64,000 bases of DNA from Chitinophaga sp. 180180018-3 (GCF_037893185.1 NZ_CP140772.1:7060001-7124000), one strand, 5' to 3'. Positions 8,741 to 18,239 are shown, counted from the first letter of the stretch. The notes: generated by a model not told the origin, from the letters alone. Made by a program: numbers and translations.

Positions 8741-9880
8741 ATGACCGACACCCTGATTTTATTACCTAATTCAATTTATGTAAATTTTATAGTTGAAAGG
8801 CTCGAACGACTTTTCCCCGGAAAATCAAAATATCTGGTACTGGACGAAGGTTTTTCCAACAAAAATTATATTACCCACCCTGCTATTATAAAATATTTCT
8901 ATAACGGCCGGAATAAAAATCTAAACCCAGATCTGTCATCCTACAAACGGGTTATTGTTCACCTTCATGACCAAAATACTGCACATTTCATTACCAACTA
9001 CAACAAAAGCTTTCCGGGAGCTACATACATCTGGGTACTATGGGGAGCTGATCTATATTACCTGCCTGATTTCGTAAAATATATCGGTACCCATTTCACT
9101 CAACCGTATATAAATCGAAGACTTCCAAATTCCCTGGTAATCCAAGGCAAACAATTTATTCGGATGCTATTAGGCTGGTCTAATAGCTATAGCTACAAAA
9201 AAAGCTATCAACTATTTGATGCCATTGCAACCGTTGCCCAAGGTGACTATGAGAAAGCGTTTAACTATTTTAATAAAAACTATCGCTTAATCCAATACTC
9301 TCATTTGTCTATAAGTCAGATGTTCGATGAAGAAAATCGCATTTCCGCTCCTGCCGGCAACTCTATACTCCTGGGTAATTCCGGTGACCCTGCCAATAAT
9401 CATGATGTCATATTGGATCAACTTGCTTCTATTGAAATCAGGAGAACTGTTGTTTGCCCTCTATCATATGGAGACCCGGAATACATACAAGTTATCTCTG
9501 CCTATGGAAGTCAAAAACTAGGAACATATTTCCATCCTATTACCTCCTTTATGCCACCCAAAGAATATTATGCAATGCTGCAGGGCTGCAGTATTGCCAT
9601 CTTTAATCACAAGATTCAACAGGCCTATGGAAATATCATAGGACTATTATGGAATGGCACCAAAGTTTTTTTAAATGAAGAAAATACTATCTTTCAGAAT
9701 TTAAAGGAATGGGGCCTTCATATCTTCTCCATCCGGACGGATCTTAATAAAGAAGAAATCAATAACGAGTTGTCAACTGAAGAGATCATACATAACAGAA
9801 CTATTCTGGCCAATATGTTTTCCGATGAGGCCGTTGACAATTATTACAGGTCTCTTATGAATTTTAATCAGGTGGTATGA
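8741..9880 (+). CDS. GT56-family Fuc4NAc-transferase-like enzyme (WecF-like)
   Basis: A 379-residue glycosyltransferase related to the enterobacterial TDP-Fuc4NAc:lipid II Fuc4NAc-transferase (Glyco_transf_56). Landmarks are YIWVLWGADLYYLP near residue 97, GNSGDPANNHDVILDQL near residue 208, VCPLSYGDPEYIQVISAYG, FMPPKEYYAMLQGCSIAIFNH, and QQAYGNIIGLLWNGTKVFLNE. The last three form the nucleotide-sugar site of this family. The likely donor is the dTDP-4-amino-4,6-dideoxygalactose derivative made by the aminotransferase and acyltransferase at 11410-13195. The stop overlaps the flippase start by 4 nt (ATGA), so the two are translationally coupled. Donor identity is inferred from family and neighbours. 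Confidence 0.82.
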   Translation: MTDTLILLPNSIYVNFIVERLERLFPGKSKYLVLDEGFSNKNYITHPAIIKYFYNGRNKNLNPDLSSYKRVIVHLHDQNTAHFITNYNKSFPGATYIWVLWGADLYYLPDFVKYIGTHFTQPYINRRLPNSLVIQGKQFIRMLLGWSNSYSYKKSYQLFDAIATVAQGDYEKAFNYFNKNYRLIQYSHLSISQMFDEENRISAPAGNSILLGNSGDPANNHDVILDQLASIEIRRTVVCPLSYGDPEYIQVISAYGSQKLGTYFHPITSFMPPKEYYAMLQGCSIAIFNHKIQQAYGNIIGLLWNGTKVFLNEENTIFQNLKEWGLHIFSIRTDLNKEEINNELSTEEIIHNRTILANMFSDEAVDNYYRSLMNFNQVV

Positions 9881-11340
9881 GTGTCTCGGGGCATTTAAAA
9901 AGGCTTTTTTCGGATAGCGCTATTTACGGCATTGGTAATGCTCTGTCGAAGTTTATAAGTATCTTTCTGGTGCCGGTGTATACTGCAATTTTTACACCCG
10001 GCGACTATGGCGTTATCAGTATTATTTCCAATACTTTTGTATTGATAACTATTATCCTGGTTCTGGGGCTTGATAACTCCACCGCACGCTGGTTTTATGA
10101 TAAAGATAGTACGTCCGAAAGAAGAATTATTATCAATACCTGGTTTTGGTTTTACCTTTCCATCTCTTTTATCTTCACTATACTGGTCTTCTTTCTAAGT
10201 TCAGGTATTTCTCAATTGCTATTTCATAATACTGATAATTCTTTGTACCTGAAAATTATGGCGCTTGTATTACCTATGAATGCCATGATGAATGTCACTA
10301 CCAATGTGCTCAGGTTCGACAGGCGGCCAGTGCCAACCGTAACTGTTACACTGATGCAAAGCCTTTCTTTGATTGGTATCAACATCCTATTTGTGGTTCA
10401 TTACAGGATGGGGCTTCGGGGGATATATTACGCCCAACTAATCTCTACCGGTTTGGCCTGCTGCATGGCCTTCTTCTATATCAGGCGCTGGCTCACCAAA
10501 CCGGCGATCGATTTTCGTTTATTGAAGGATATGTTGAAATACAGCCTTCCCTTTCTGCCAGCAGCCATTGCATTCTGGGTCGTGAATCTGTCTGGTACAT
10601 TCTTTATTAATCACTTTAAGGGGAGTGCAGAATCCGGTCTTTTTCAGATAGGCGTTTCCATTGCTTCCGGCGGCGCCCTGTTTATTACTGCATTTCAGCA
10701 GGCCTGGATGCCATTTGCATTTTCAATACACAAACAGGAAAATGCCAAAAAAACATACGCCCAGGTATTTCTGCTCTATATCAGCGCAATGGCCTGTCTT
10801 TGCGTAGGTATGGCCTTTTTCTCCAAGGAACTCCTGTGGATACTTACCAATAAAAGCTATTATAAAGCTGCCAGCATTTCGGCCATTCTTACTTTCAGTT
10901 ATTTCTTTATGGGGCTTACTTATATTGCTGACCTGGGTACTGCTATCACAAAACAAACCAAGCCCCTTGGATTCATCCTGATCATTTCGGCCATTCTCTA
11001 TCCCGTATTGAGTCTTGTTCTTGTACCCTGGCTCGGTAAGGAAGGGGCAGCCATTGCCACCTGTCTTTCACAGGCAATAGTGCCGCTTTACATGTTCTAT
11101 AAATCCCAGAAGGCTTATTTTATTCCATATAATTTCAGGGAGGGCTGGCTCATATTTACCAGTAGCATAGTACTCTCTTTGCTTGCCTGGTATATGCCAG
11201 GCATAAGTGAAAATCTCATTATTAAAATAGTAATATTCATTTTATATGTTGCCTCAATAATTCAGTTCCTGGCAAAGGTCAACAATATCCGGCTAAAAGA
11301 ATTTGTTGCGCAAAAGCTGGGAAGGAGTAAGATATCCTGA
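9877..11340 (+). CDS. Wzx-type lipid-linked oligosaccharide flippase
   Basis: A 487-residue polytopic membrane protein of the MATE/MOP polysaccharide transporter family. It opens with LKRLFSDSAIYGIGNALSKFISIFLVPVYTAIFTPGDYG, the usual Wzx N-terminus, and has roughly 12-14 hydrophobic helices. It would move the undecaprenyl-linked repeat unit across the cytoplasmic membrane for polymerisation. It is coupled by a 4-nt overlap to the GT56-like gene and followed 16 bp later by a strong bidirectional hairpin facing the convergent aminotransferase. Confidence 0.9.
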   Translation: MSVSGHLKRLFSDSAIYGIGNALSKFISIFLVPVYTAIFTPGDYGVISIISNTFVLITIILVLGLDNSTARWFYDKDSTSERRIIINTWFWFYLSISFIFTILVFFLSSGISQLLFHNTDNSLYLKIMALVLPMNAMMNVTTNVLRFDRRPVPTVTVTLMQSLSLIGINILFVVHYRMGLRGIYYAQLISTGLACCMAFFYIRRWLTKPAIDFRLLKDMLKYSLPFLPAAIAFWVVNLSGTFFINHFKGSAESGLFQIGVSIASGGALFITAFQQAWMPFAFSIHKQENAKKTYAQVFLLYISAMACLCVGMAFFSKELLWILTNKSYYKAASISAILTFSYFFMGLTYIADLGTAITKQTKPLGFILIISAILYPVLSLVLVPWLGKEGAAIATCLSQAIVPLYMFYKSQKAYFIPYNFREGWLIFTSSIVLSLLAWYMPGISENLIIKIVIFILYVASIIQFLAKVNNIRLKEFVAQKLGRSKIS

Positions 11341-11355
11341 TAGCTCAATCTCTAT

Positions 11356-11396
11356 CAACAAAAAAAGCAACGCTGTATGGCGTTGCTTTTTTGTTG
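11356..11396. terminator. Bidirectional intrinsic terminator
   Basis: An A-tract, the stem AAGCAACGC, the loop TGTAT (the stem is closed by a G-C pair), the stem GCGTTGCTT, then a T-tract. It is symmetrical, so it can stop both the flippase row (plus) and the aminotransferase row (minus). Confidence 0.88.
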
Positions 11397-11409
11397 AATT
11401 ATATGGTAA

Positions 11410-12552
11410 TTAGTTCTTTCTATCCTCTTGATAGAATTCCTTGATAGCATTAATGATCGTATCCTGCTGCTCATTGGTAAGCTCGTAGTACATAGGCAAA
11501 CGTAACAGGCAATCTGTATAATGATCTGCATATGGCAACGCTGGAGGATTAGGATTGTCTTTAAGTGAATAAGGGCTTTTGTGAAGCGACAGATAATGAA
11601 ATACTGCATGAATTTCCCGGGCCCTCAACCAGGAAATCAACCTGGTTCTTTCTTCAAGTGATTTACAGATCACGTAGAACATGTGCGCATTATTCGTTGC
11701 ATACTCAGGTATAAATGGGAGTTGCAAACCATGTTGACGTGAGACTTCGGTTAACTCATCCTGGTACTTCTGCCAGATTGCGATCCTGCGGGCCTGAATT
11801 TCTTCGAGATTTTCCAGCTGCGCGTGCAGGAACGCCGCAATAATATCAGAAGGCAGGAAAGATGATCCGATATCGACCCAACCATATTTATCTACTTCTC
11901 CCCGGAAAAACTGAGACCTGTTTGTTCCTTTCTCGCGGATGATTTCTGCCCTGTCAGCAAACCGTTTATCATTAATTACCAACATGCCCCCTTCACCGGA
12001 AATTACATTCTTGGTTTCATGAAATGAGAAAGCTGCAAAATGCCCGATACTACCTAACGGAGTCTCTTTATAATAGGAATCTATCGCCTGTGCGGCGTCT
12101 TCCACAACATATAAACCATGTTTTTCAGCAATTGCCATTATAGCATCCATGTCACATGATACACCTGCGTAGTGCACAGGTACAATTACCCTGGTTTTGG
12201 GCGTTATCAACTGCTCTATTTTAGCAGCATCCAGATTCGGATTGGAACCCTCGCTGTCAGCGAAAACAATCTTCGCACCACGCAATACAAAGGCATTGAC
12301 GGAAGAGACAAATGTGTAGGAAGGGGCAATCACTTCATCCCCTGGCTGAATATCCAGCAGAATGGCAGCCATTTCCAAAGCATCTGTACAGGATGTGGTT
12401 AGCAACACTTTATTGAAACCGTATTTTTTCTCAAAAAACTCGTGGCATTTTTTAGTAAAAATGCCGTCACCTGAGATCTTGCCAGACATTGCAGCCAGAA
12501 ACAGGTTATGGGCTTCTTTACCTGTGAGATATGGCTTGTTAAATGGTATCAT
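11410..12552 (-). CDS. rffA: dTDP-4-amino-4,6-dideoxygalactose transaminase (RffA/WecE type)
   Basis: A 380-residue PLP-dependent sugar aminotransferase of the DegT/DnrJ/EryC1 family. It opens with MIPFNKPYLTGKE, characteristic of WecE/RffA, has LLTTSCTDALEMAAILL as the phosphate-binding loop, VVEDAAQAID with the PLP-contacting Asp, and FHETKNVISGEGG with the Schiff-base lysine. It would convert dTDP-4-keto-6-deoxyglucose to dTDP-4-amino-4,6-dideoxygalactose. RmlA/RmlB, which make the precursor, are not in this window. It is followed on the same strand by the acyltransferase, consistent with 4-N-acylation of its product. Confidence 0.85.
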   Translation of the reverse strand: MIPFNKPYLTGKEAHNLFLAAMSGKISGDGIFTKKCHEFFEKKYGFNKVLLTTSCTDALEMAAILLDIQPGDEVIAPSYTFVSSVNAFVLRGAKIVFADSEGSNPNLDAAKIEQLITPKTRVIVPVHYAGVSCDMDAIMAIAEKHGLYVVEDAAQAIDSYYKETPLGSIGHFAAFSFHETKNVISGEGGMLVINDKRFADRAEIIREKGTNRSQFFRGEVDKYGWVDIGSSFLPSDIIAAFLHAQLENLEEIQARRIAIWQKYQDELTEVSRQHGLQLPFIPEYATNNAHMFYVICKSLEERTRLISWLRAREIHAVFHYLSLHKSPYSLKDNPNPPALPYADHYTDCLLRLPMYYELTNEQQDTIINAIKEFYQEDRKN

Positions 12553-12562
12553 AGCATTTTGT

Positions 12563-13195
12563 TTATCTAATAAATCTTGACGGACTTCCTACGTACAAGC
12601 CCGGTTGTGTTATACTTTTAGTCACTACCGCACCTCCACCGGTTTGCACGTGATCGGTAATCGCTATATTATCGATTATAGTGGTATTGATCCCAATGTT
12701 ACAACAGGAGCCAATGACTACAAAGCCGGCAACTGCCACTCTTGGCGACAGAAAAGTATGTGCCTTTACCCCTGAATCATGAGCGATACAACAGGCTGTG
12801 TTGATGAATACATTGTCGCCTATCTCCACATTACTGTCCAGCACACAGCCGGGCATAATACATATCCCTTCTCCTATTTTACAGGAGGCCGCTACGTAAG
12901 AAGATGAATGGATCAACCGTCCCAGTGGGACCGTCCCCTTGAACTGCTCGAAACAGGCCTTTCTTTTATCAAAGTGCTTATATCCGATGGCTATCAGCAA
13001 AGCATCAAACTCGCCGTTATTATAGGATTCGATAACATTCCCGATCTCCCCGATCACCAAACACCCATTCACACGGCTTCCTTTTTCACGAAAATCATCA
13101 AAAAAAACAACAGTATCATAATGCCCGTCCTGCAAAGCATGATAGGCAATTAATTGCCCTAAATCCCCGGAACCTATGATCGCTAAACGTTGCAT
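12563..13195 (-). CDS. NeuD/PglD-like left-handed beta-helix acyltransferase
   Basis: A 210-residue protein with an N-terminal Rossmann-like domain (QRLAIIGSGDLGQLIAYHAL) and a C-terminal hexapeptide-repeat helix (ICIMPGCVLDSNVEIGDNVFIN, NTACCIAHDSGV with the candidate catalytic His, then VAVAGFVVIGSCCNIGINTTI). The layout is that of NeuD and PglD, which acylate sialic acids and UDP-4-amino sugars. Lying next to RffA, it is a good candidate for the dTDP-Fuc4N N-acetyltransferase, the step done by the unrelated GNAT protein WecD in enterobacteria. The C-terminal LYVGSPSRFIR is typical. The acyl donor and exact acceptor are inferred. Confidence 0.8.
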   Translation of the reverse strand: MQRLAIIGSGDLGQLIAYHALQDGHYDTVVFFDDFREKGSRVNGCLVIGEIGNVIESYNNGEFDALLIAIGYKHFDKRKACFEQFKGTVPLGRLIHSSSYVAASCKIGEGICIMPGCVLDSNVEIGDNVFINTACCIAHDSGVKAHTFLSPRVAVAGFVVIGSCCNIGINTTIIDNIAITDHVQTGGGAVVTKSITQPGLYVGSPSRFIR

Positions 13196-13200
13196 GATAA

Positions 13201-13860
13201 TTATCCGATTAAATATTGATCCCCAATATCAGAAAGTTTTCCGATCACCGGGATATCCGTACCATTGTAAAAATTGTCTCTGTCGATCAGCGTAGCATTC
13301 AAGCCAAGCGCAGCAGCTGGCATTACATCCAGTTTGATGGAATCTCCCACATAAACGATCTCCTCTGGTGCAAGACCTATGGTCGCTATTGCATGCTCGT
13401 AAAAGGCAGCATCGGGTTTTCTTACACTGACTATTTCGGATACAATGATATCACTAAAAATATCCCCAAAAAGGCCCGATAACAGATCCGGAAGATTATT
13501 ACTAAAGTTGGAAAGGACACCTATTTTTACCTTTGCCTCCTGCAACCATTGCGTATCCTCAAATTTCTCCCAGGGCATATATGTGCAATTCCTGAAAATA
13601 TCATCCAGCAACTGAGGTGTGGGAATTATTCCCAGTGAAAGTAATAACTCCTTATTAAAAGAAGCATAAAATGCTTCAGACGTCCTATCCGGAAATGTTA
13701 TGAATTCGGAAAGTAATTTATGATGATACCGTAATGTACGGGGATTAACAGCAATCCGATGTCGCTCCAGCACATCAATTATCCGCGGCCACAATGCCGG
13801 TTTATGAATAAGTGTGTTGGCAGCATCAAACAGGATATACTTAATTTTCTTTTCTTGCAT
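13201..13860 (-). CDS. HAD-superfamily hydrolase (subfamily IA-like)
   Basis: A 219-residue HAD phosphatase-like protein. Motif I is ILFDAANTL, with nucleophile Asp12; motif II is GVLSNFSNN; motif III is the Lys in VRKPDAAFYEHA; motif IV is VYVGDSIKLDV. The residue two after the nucleophile, usually Asp (DxD), is Ala14. This substitution occurs in some REG-2-like HAD proteins and may alter or abolish acid-base catalysis. It lies between the acyltransferase (5-bp gap) and the ATP-grasp gene (5-bp gap), so it is part of the sugar-modification operon. Its substrate is unknown. Confidence 0.8.
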   Translation of the reverse strand: MQEKKIKYILFDAANTLIHKPALWPRIIDVLERHRIAVNPRTLRYHHKLLSEFITFPDRTSEAFYASFNKELLLSLGIIPTPQLLDDIFRNCTYMPWEKFEDTQWLQEAKVKIGVLSNFSNNLPDLLSGLFGDIFSDIIVSEIVSVRKPDAAFYEHAIATIGLAPEEIVYVGDSIKLDVMPAAALGLNATLIDRDNFYNGTDIPVIGKLSDIGDQYLIG

Positions 13861-13865
13861 GTTTA

Positions 13866-14846
13866 TTAAAAGATATAAAAAACCGAAGATCTATTCAATG
13901 CTGCACTAAACTCGGTTTGATCCGGATAGATCACATCCATCAGGATCCTTACTGCAACTCCGCCCTTAATGACAGGTTTATCAGGTACGGTATTGTAAAG
14001 ATATTCCTGGATAGTATAATTCACATCATCAAATCCGAAGTTGGATCTGATAGAATTAGTTCCGGAAATTCTGCAGTTTAATTCAAATGGGTGTATTTTT
14101 CCATCAGAAGTGACAATAGATTGCAGGTTGGCTGCCCCCCGGATATCAGAATGCCGGATAATGTCTTCCAATATGGCCGTGAGCTTTTCATCGTGCTCAA
14201 ATACCACCTTGCACTGGTTGGTTGCGCCATTATCCAGGTGACGCAACAACGTAATGTGCCCATGCAATTCCCCGTTCCTGGTTACATAAAAAGCAGTGGT
14301 GATTTCTTCTCCGGCATGCAGTTCCTGCACCATGTATTCTTCATCGGAGAAGCCAGCCCAGGATGGGGGATTAAAATGCAGGCCCCTGGATCCTCTACCC
14401 TTCCGCGGTTTTAGAATAAATTTTTCAAACTGACCAGTATATGCTGACGGCAATATTGAGTTAGCAAACGGAATATTAAATTTCTGATGCTGTAAGAAAG
14501 ACAGATACTTGTCCAGGTAAATTTCTGCTGAGCCCACACCAGACACAGCAACCGGGGCATTTAATCTATCGCGGTGAAGCGCAAGGTAATATACCTCATA
14601 GTCAGTAGAAGGAATGATCAGATCAATTCCTTCATTAGCAATGATCCGGTTCAACTCCGGAATATAGTCGTCTGTATATGCGAAAGGGACCTGATATACA
14701 ATATCACATAAATGATTCCCTCCGGAAAAGCTCGTTGTGTTGGTTCCTGTTATATGGATATCATAAGCTTCCTTACGGATATTCCTGACTATTCCCTGTC
14801 CGACATTACCACCTATACCGGTAACTATAATTCTTTTTCTATCCAT
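13866..14846 (-). CDS. ATP-grasp carboxylate-amine ligase-like protein
   Basis: A 326-residue ATP-grasp enzyme with a carbamoyl-phosphate-synthase-like layout. It has an N-terminal Rossmann domain (RIIVTGIGGNVGQGIVRNIRK), a central ATP-grasp subdomain beginning at FEKFILKPRKGRGSRGLHF (ATP-binding Lys), the YMVQELHAGEEITTAFYV strand, and the Mg-binding HPFELNCRISGTNS near residue 253. Enzymes of this type join a carboxylate to an amine through an acyl phosphate. In this cluster it may attach an amino acid or other carboxylate to an amino sugar, or prepare such a group; that is inference. Its start overlaps the epimerase stop by 22 nt. Confidence 0.78.
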   Translation of the reverse strand: MDRKRIIVTGIGGNVGQGIVRNIRKEAYDIHITGTNTTSFSGGNHLCDIVYQVPFAYTDDYIPELNRIIANEGIDLIIPSTDYEVYYLALHRDRLNAPVAVSGVGSAEIYLDKYLSFLQHQKFNIPFANSILPSAYTGQFEKFILKPRKGRGSRGLHFNPPSWAGFSDEEYMVQELHAGEEITTAFYVTRNGELHGHITLLRHLDNGATNQCKVVFEHDEKLTAILEDIIRHSDIRGAANLQSIVTSDGKIHPFELNCRISGTNSIRSNFGFDDVNYTIQEYLYNTVPDKPVIKGGVAVRILMDVIYPDQTEFSAALNRSSVFYIF

Positions 14847-15676
14847 TTGATCATTTGTTTTATCCCTTCCTCCAGGGAAGTACTGCTGGTATAACCGAGC
14901 CTGTCTCTGCTATAGTTGTTATTATAACTGATTGAAGGGGTAATATCTGTTCCGGTGAATGCTATATCCGCACTGGTATAAGCGGCGATGATGCCGGCCA
15001 GCGCTTTATTAGAAACGCTATTCTGTGATACGGCAAGAAAAACATCATTTTCTTCCAAATTGGCCGCGGCCATCAGGTATCTTGCCGCATCTGTTACATG
15101 TAAATAGTTCTGTAAGCGGGCTCCATCACCCCAAACGGTGATTTGCCGTTTCTGCAGTGCCTGGTTAATATATACGGGAATGATCGTATTCGTTTTCATA
15201 CCCGGCCCATATACTGAAGGGAATCTTACAATCGCATAACGACTGTTTTTCTTTATTATCTTCTCTCCCCAGTACTTTGAAAGGCCATATTCGTTTGCCG
15301 CACCGGGACAACTAGCTTCTGTAATTAGTTCTTCCGAAGGGTTGTAGACAGAAACACTTGAACTATAGACAATCTTACTATCAGAAAAATGGGAACAAAT
15401 TTCTGCTACCTGCTCAACATTTGACTTAAACAGGTCACTTCTTGATCTTGCGTCCAGCTGAGGTGATGTATGAATGGAGGCACTTAACAAATAAACGTCA
15501 TCAAAATCTTTTGTTATACTGGTCAACTCACTATATGGTATATATTGTACACCTTCCGCAGTCAACTTATCTGTATTCTTATGATATATACCAGTAACAA
15601 CAGCTGTGTCTTTGAGGTTTTCAATTAAACACTGTCCAATGAAGCTGTTGGCTCCTATAACAATAGATTTCTTCAT
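14825..15676 (-). CDS. NAD-dependent sugar epimerase/dehydratase (extended SDR)
   Basis: A 283-residue extended short-chain dehydrogenase. The N-terminal NAD motif is IVIGANSFIGQ, the catalytic pair is in YGLSKYWGEK (Tyr-x3-Lys near residue 131), and a conserved Ser cluster precedes it (KIVYSSSVSVY). RFPSVYGPGM is the usual active-site loop. It likely acts on a nucleotide sugar in this locus, as a 4-epimerase, 4-reductase or dehydratase; sequence alone does not decide. It is translationally coupled to the ATP-grasp gene. Confidence 0.82.
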   Translation of the reverse strand: MKKSIVIGANSFIGQCLIENLKDTAVVTGIYHKNTDKLTAEGVQYIPYSELTSITKDFDDVYLLSASIHTSPQLDARSRSDLFKSNVEQVAEICSHFSDSKIVYSSSVSVYNPSEELITEASCPGAANEYGLSKYWGEKIIKKNSRYAIVRFPSVYGPGMKTNTIIPVYINQALQKRQITVWGDGARLQNYLHVTDAARYLMAAANLEENDVFLAVSQNSVSNKALAGIIAAYTSADIAFTGTDITPSISYNNNYSRDRLGYTSSTSLEEGIKQMIKWIEKEL

Positions 15677-15709
15677 TTTTTGCTTTGGTTCAGCAAAAGT
15701 AAAGATAAA

Positions 15710-17617
15710 TCAAATTAATTCTATAGAAATACATTTTATAATTTTAAACTGACTGTCCTCCCATTTTACCTCTCCGGCGTCGACCCAAGGCTTCTGAATC
15801 TGTTTGCTGAGGAAGTCTTTCTCCCATTTGTGGGGTACATTGATTTTTTTAACGAGGATTTTGAAGGTGGCATCTTTAAGATCAATGCTGTGTTTATAGG
15901 CCCAAAATGCTGTAAAATCCCGGATTCCCTCTGTCAGTTGCTCCATATTTACCTCTGGGGAATTTACACGGAAAGTCCATTTAACCCAATTAGGGCCATA
16001 GATATAACTGCCAGGGTGGCCCTGCTCGTCGATAATAGGTAGGAATGAACTTTTCCCGTCTGGCGCCACAAAAACTACTGCCACAATATGGTTGTAGTTG
16101 TTAAAGTGTGCGTCCATAAATACGGAATGACTGGTTATTCCAAAAAAAGTCTTGGAAATGTCCATTACTTTGCTGGAAACGGAACCGAGCCCTTTTCCGA
16201 CAAATGTTTTGTCGATACCGGACATATCTCTCAAATCCAGCACCAGTGCGGAATTATAGGTTGTATTCAGTTGCAGCACCATGAGAAATATAAGACCATA
16301 AATAAGTCCTGTCACTTTCAGATCAGCCAGGCTGAAATTAGACAATAACTTAATCGTGCTTTCCTTACCCCGAACAGCCGCCGGCGCAATATTACAATTG
16401 CCTTCTGTACAACGTTCAGTGGTACGATTGTAAGCAATATACAGGTATACCTTTTTAGAACTATGGTAAATTCCGGGAATTCTGAGCAGCCATCCCAGCG
16501 GTTTCAGGTAAAATATGCTTTCAAGTGTCCGGATATAGGTATCCACTCCCGTATATACGTTCCCTTTATTGTCGACACTATGAATGTTCAATAGTAATTC
16601 CTGCTCACTCAAACCGGCCAGGGCAGGCTCATGCTCCCAATTCCCCTGTACTGGCAGAAATACGATGCGTTTACGCACATCGAAATGACTTACAATGAGT
16701 TTGGTTCTAAGACACAGTGGGCATTCCAGGTCGTAAAAAACCTTTAAACTTGGTTTTCCTGTTGTGTTGATCCTAAGTCTCTTCCAATAGCTCACAGGTA
16801 CCATCAACAGATAAATGGACAGCACGCCCAGGGCAAATAAAGGAATGGGAAACTCCAGCAGAATGCCAATATGAAGTAAAAACCCCACAATCAGTAGTGG
16901 CACCCTGAATCGCTTGAACCAAAAAAAGAAAATAAAAACAGCCTCGAACACCAGCGTCGTATATCCCATCAGCTTGCATAACCACTCCTGGTTCATCAAA
17001 AAAGACGGCTCCGCATAGGTAATCATCGGTAGAGAGGCTGGTACCCACATTCCCAGGCCATTCATCCAATAATAAGAAGTTACCTTAAAAAAAATCGAAT
17101 CAACATATACAAATCCGATTCCCAGCAGTACTGGTACATAATAGGCTAGTACGCTCACTTTTGAAGGAGGAACGTACTCTGAACGGAGAGTGGAATATCT
17201 TATTTTAAGCCGGAGTTTATCTATCGACCAACAGCGGGATACTGGCATGAATATCAACAGAGCATTGATTCCCATGTAGGCATAAAACATATGATATTCA
17301 AATGATGTAATACCTCCTATGAATATCAGGGAAAAAAAATAGTTGACCACCGACGCCATCCTGGTAAAAAGGCCCAGAATGATCAATATCACAAACACCA
17401 TCCACACCATCAGCGGAAATGTCACGTCAATCGCCCCTTCGTCGATATAAGGAATCCTGTCAAAAATAAGATGCCTAAAGAAAAAGATCTGAATAATTTC
17501 CGCCAAAAAAATCATCGAATAAGCAATCCTGAAAATCGCTAATCCAGTTCCATCAATCTCTTTGTTATATAGCCTTACAACTTCATCATGGAATTTAGAA
17601 TAGATTTTTTTTATCAT
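15710..17617 (-). CDS. HTTM-domain membrane protein fused to a DCC (DUF393) thiol-disulfide domain
   Basis: A 635-residue protein. Residues 1-280 form a multi-helix membrane domain like the HTTM domain of vitamin-K-dependent gamma-carboxylases (GTGLAIFRIAYSMIFLAEII near the start). Residues 292-400 carry a DCC/DUF393 domain opening with VFYDLECPLCLRTK, whose CxxC resembles a thioredoxin-type redox pair. Another helix follows near residue 447 (VTGLIYGLIFLMVLQL), then a C-terminal soluble domain of about 170 residues that I do not recognise. HTTM and DCC domains are known neighbours and sometimes fused. Presence inside a polysaccharide operon (33 bp before the epimerase) is unusual. The function is unknown; a redox-linked modification at the membrane is a guess. 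Confidence 0.75.
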   Translation of the reverse strand: MIKKIYSKFHDEVVRLYNKEIDGTGLAIFRIAYSMIFLAEIIQIFFFRHLIFDRIPYIDEGAIDVTFPLMVWMVFVILIILGLFTRMASVVNYFFSLIFIGGITSFEYHMFYAYMGINALLIFMPVSRCWSIDKLRLKIRYSTLRSEYVPPSKVSVLAYYVPVLLGIGFVYVDSIFFKVTSYYWMNGLGMWVPASLPMITYAEPSFLMNQEWLCKLMGYTTLVFEAVFIFFFWFKRFRVPLLIVGFLLHIGILLEFPIPLFALGVLSIYLLMVPVSYWKRLRINTTGKPSLKVFYDLECPLCLRTKLIVSHFDVRKRIVFLPVQGNWEHEPALAGLSEQELLLNIHSVDNKGNVYTGVDTYIRTLESIFYLKPLGWLLRIPGIYHSSKKVYLYIAYNRTTERCTEGNCNIAPAAVRGKESTIKLLSNFSLADLKVTGLIYGLIFLMVLQLNTTYNSALVLDLRDMSGIDKTFVGKGLGSVSSKVMDISKTFFGITSHSVFMDAHFNNYNHIVAVVFVAPDGKSSFLPIIDEQGHPGSYIYGPNWVKWTFRVNSPEVNMEQLTEGIRDFTAFWAYKHSIDLKDATFKILVKKINVPHKWEKDFLSKQIQKPWVDAGEVKWEDSQFKIIKCISIELI

Positions 17618-18239
17618 GTCCGCATAGTTTAGGTTCAGCCTAAGAGACTGATGTATTTAGTTCGCCTGCTTTTTTATAAAGAATATGATTGAAATAAATC
17701 AAATGCCCAACTGATTTACATTCAGGTAAATAAATGTAGTAACATCAATTACAGACATTAGACTTGAAAATTGGGGTTTTACACTCCCGTTCGCATAATT
17801 TTAATTCAAAATTAATCTTTGCCATCCAAAAATACAACCCAAGGTTTCACTAGTAAGGTATTAAAAAATAATTAATTGAAATACAGATATAAGAGAATAT
17901 TTTATAATTATAATTTATAAATTTTATTCCTTCGTAAAAGTAAAACCAGAAATTCGAAGGCATTTTATTACAGCTCTGGAATAGAGGGTATTTGTAGGTG
18001 GGAACGTTAATGTCCGATATGCAATTCATCAGTCGGAAAACAAAGTGATAGGAAGAATGGGGATTCTTTTCAACCTAACTGATTATTCATTTATTTTTGC
18101 ATAGATGTAAATCAGGCAGTCACAATAAACAAACCCGGTAATTGGCCCACTTTTATGTTATCATACTATCGTGTGATTATCTGACCTAACGAGCCATGTT
18201 AACGGGATCCTTAAAAAATATAAAACTCTTTTTTAAAAG
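17618..18239. other. AT-rich divergent intergenic region
   Basis: A 622-bp gap between the divergent HTTM-DCC gene and the AsnB-type gene. I see no convincing gene. A TATTTTTG octamer on the plus strand at 18092-18099 matches TAnnTTTG and could serve the AsnB-type gene with a leader of about 140 nt, but no good -33 TTTG accompanies it. The rest is AT-rich and probably holds the promoter for the minus-strand row as well. Confidence 0.4.
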
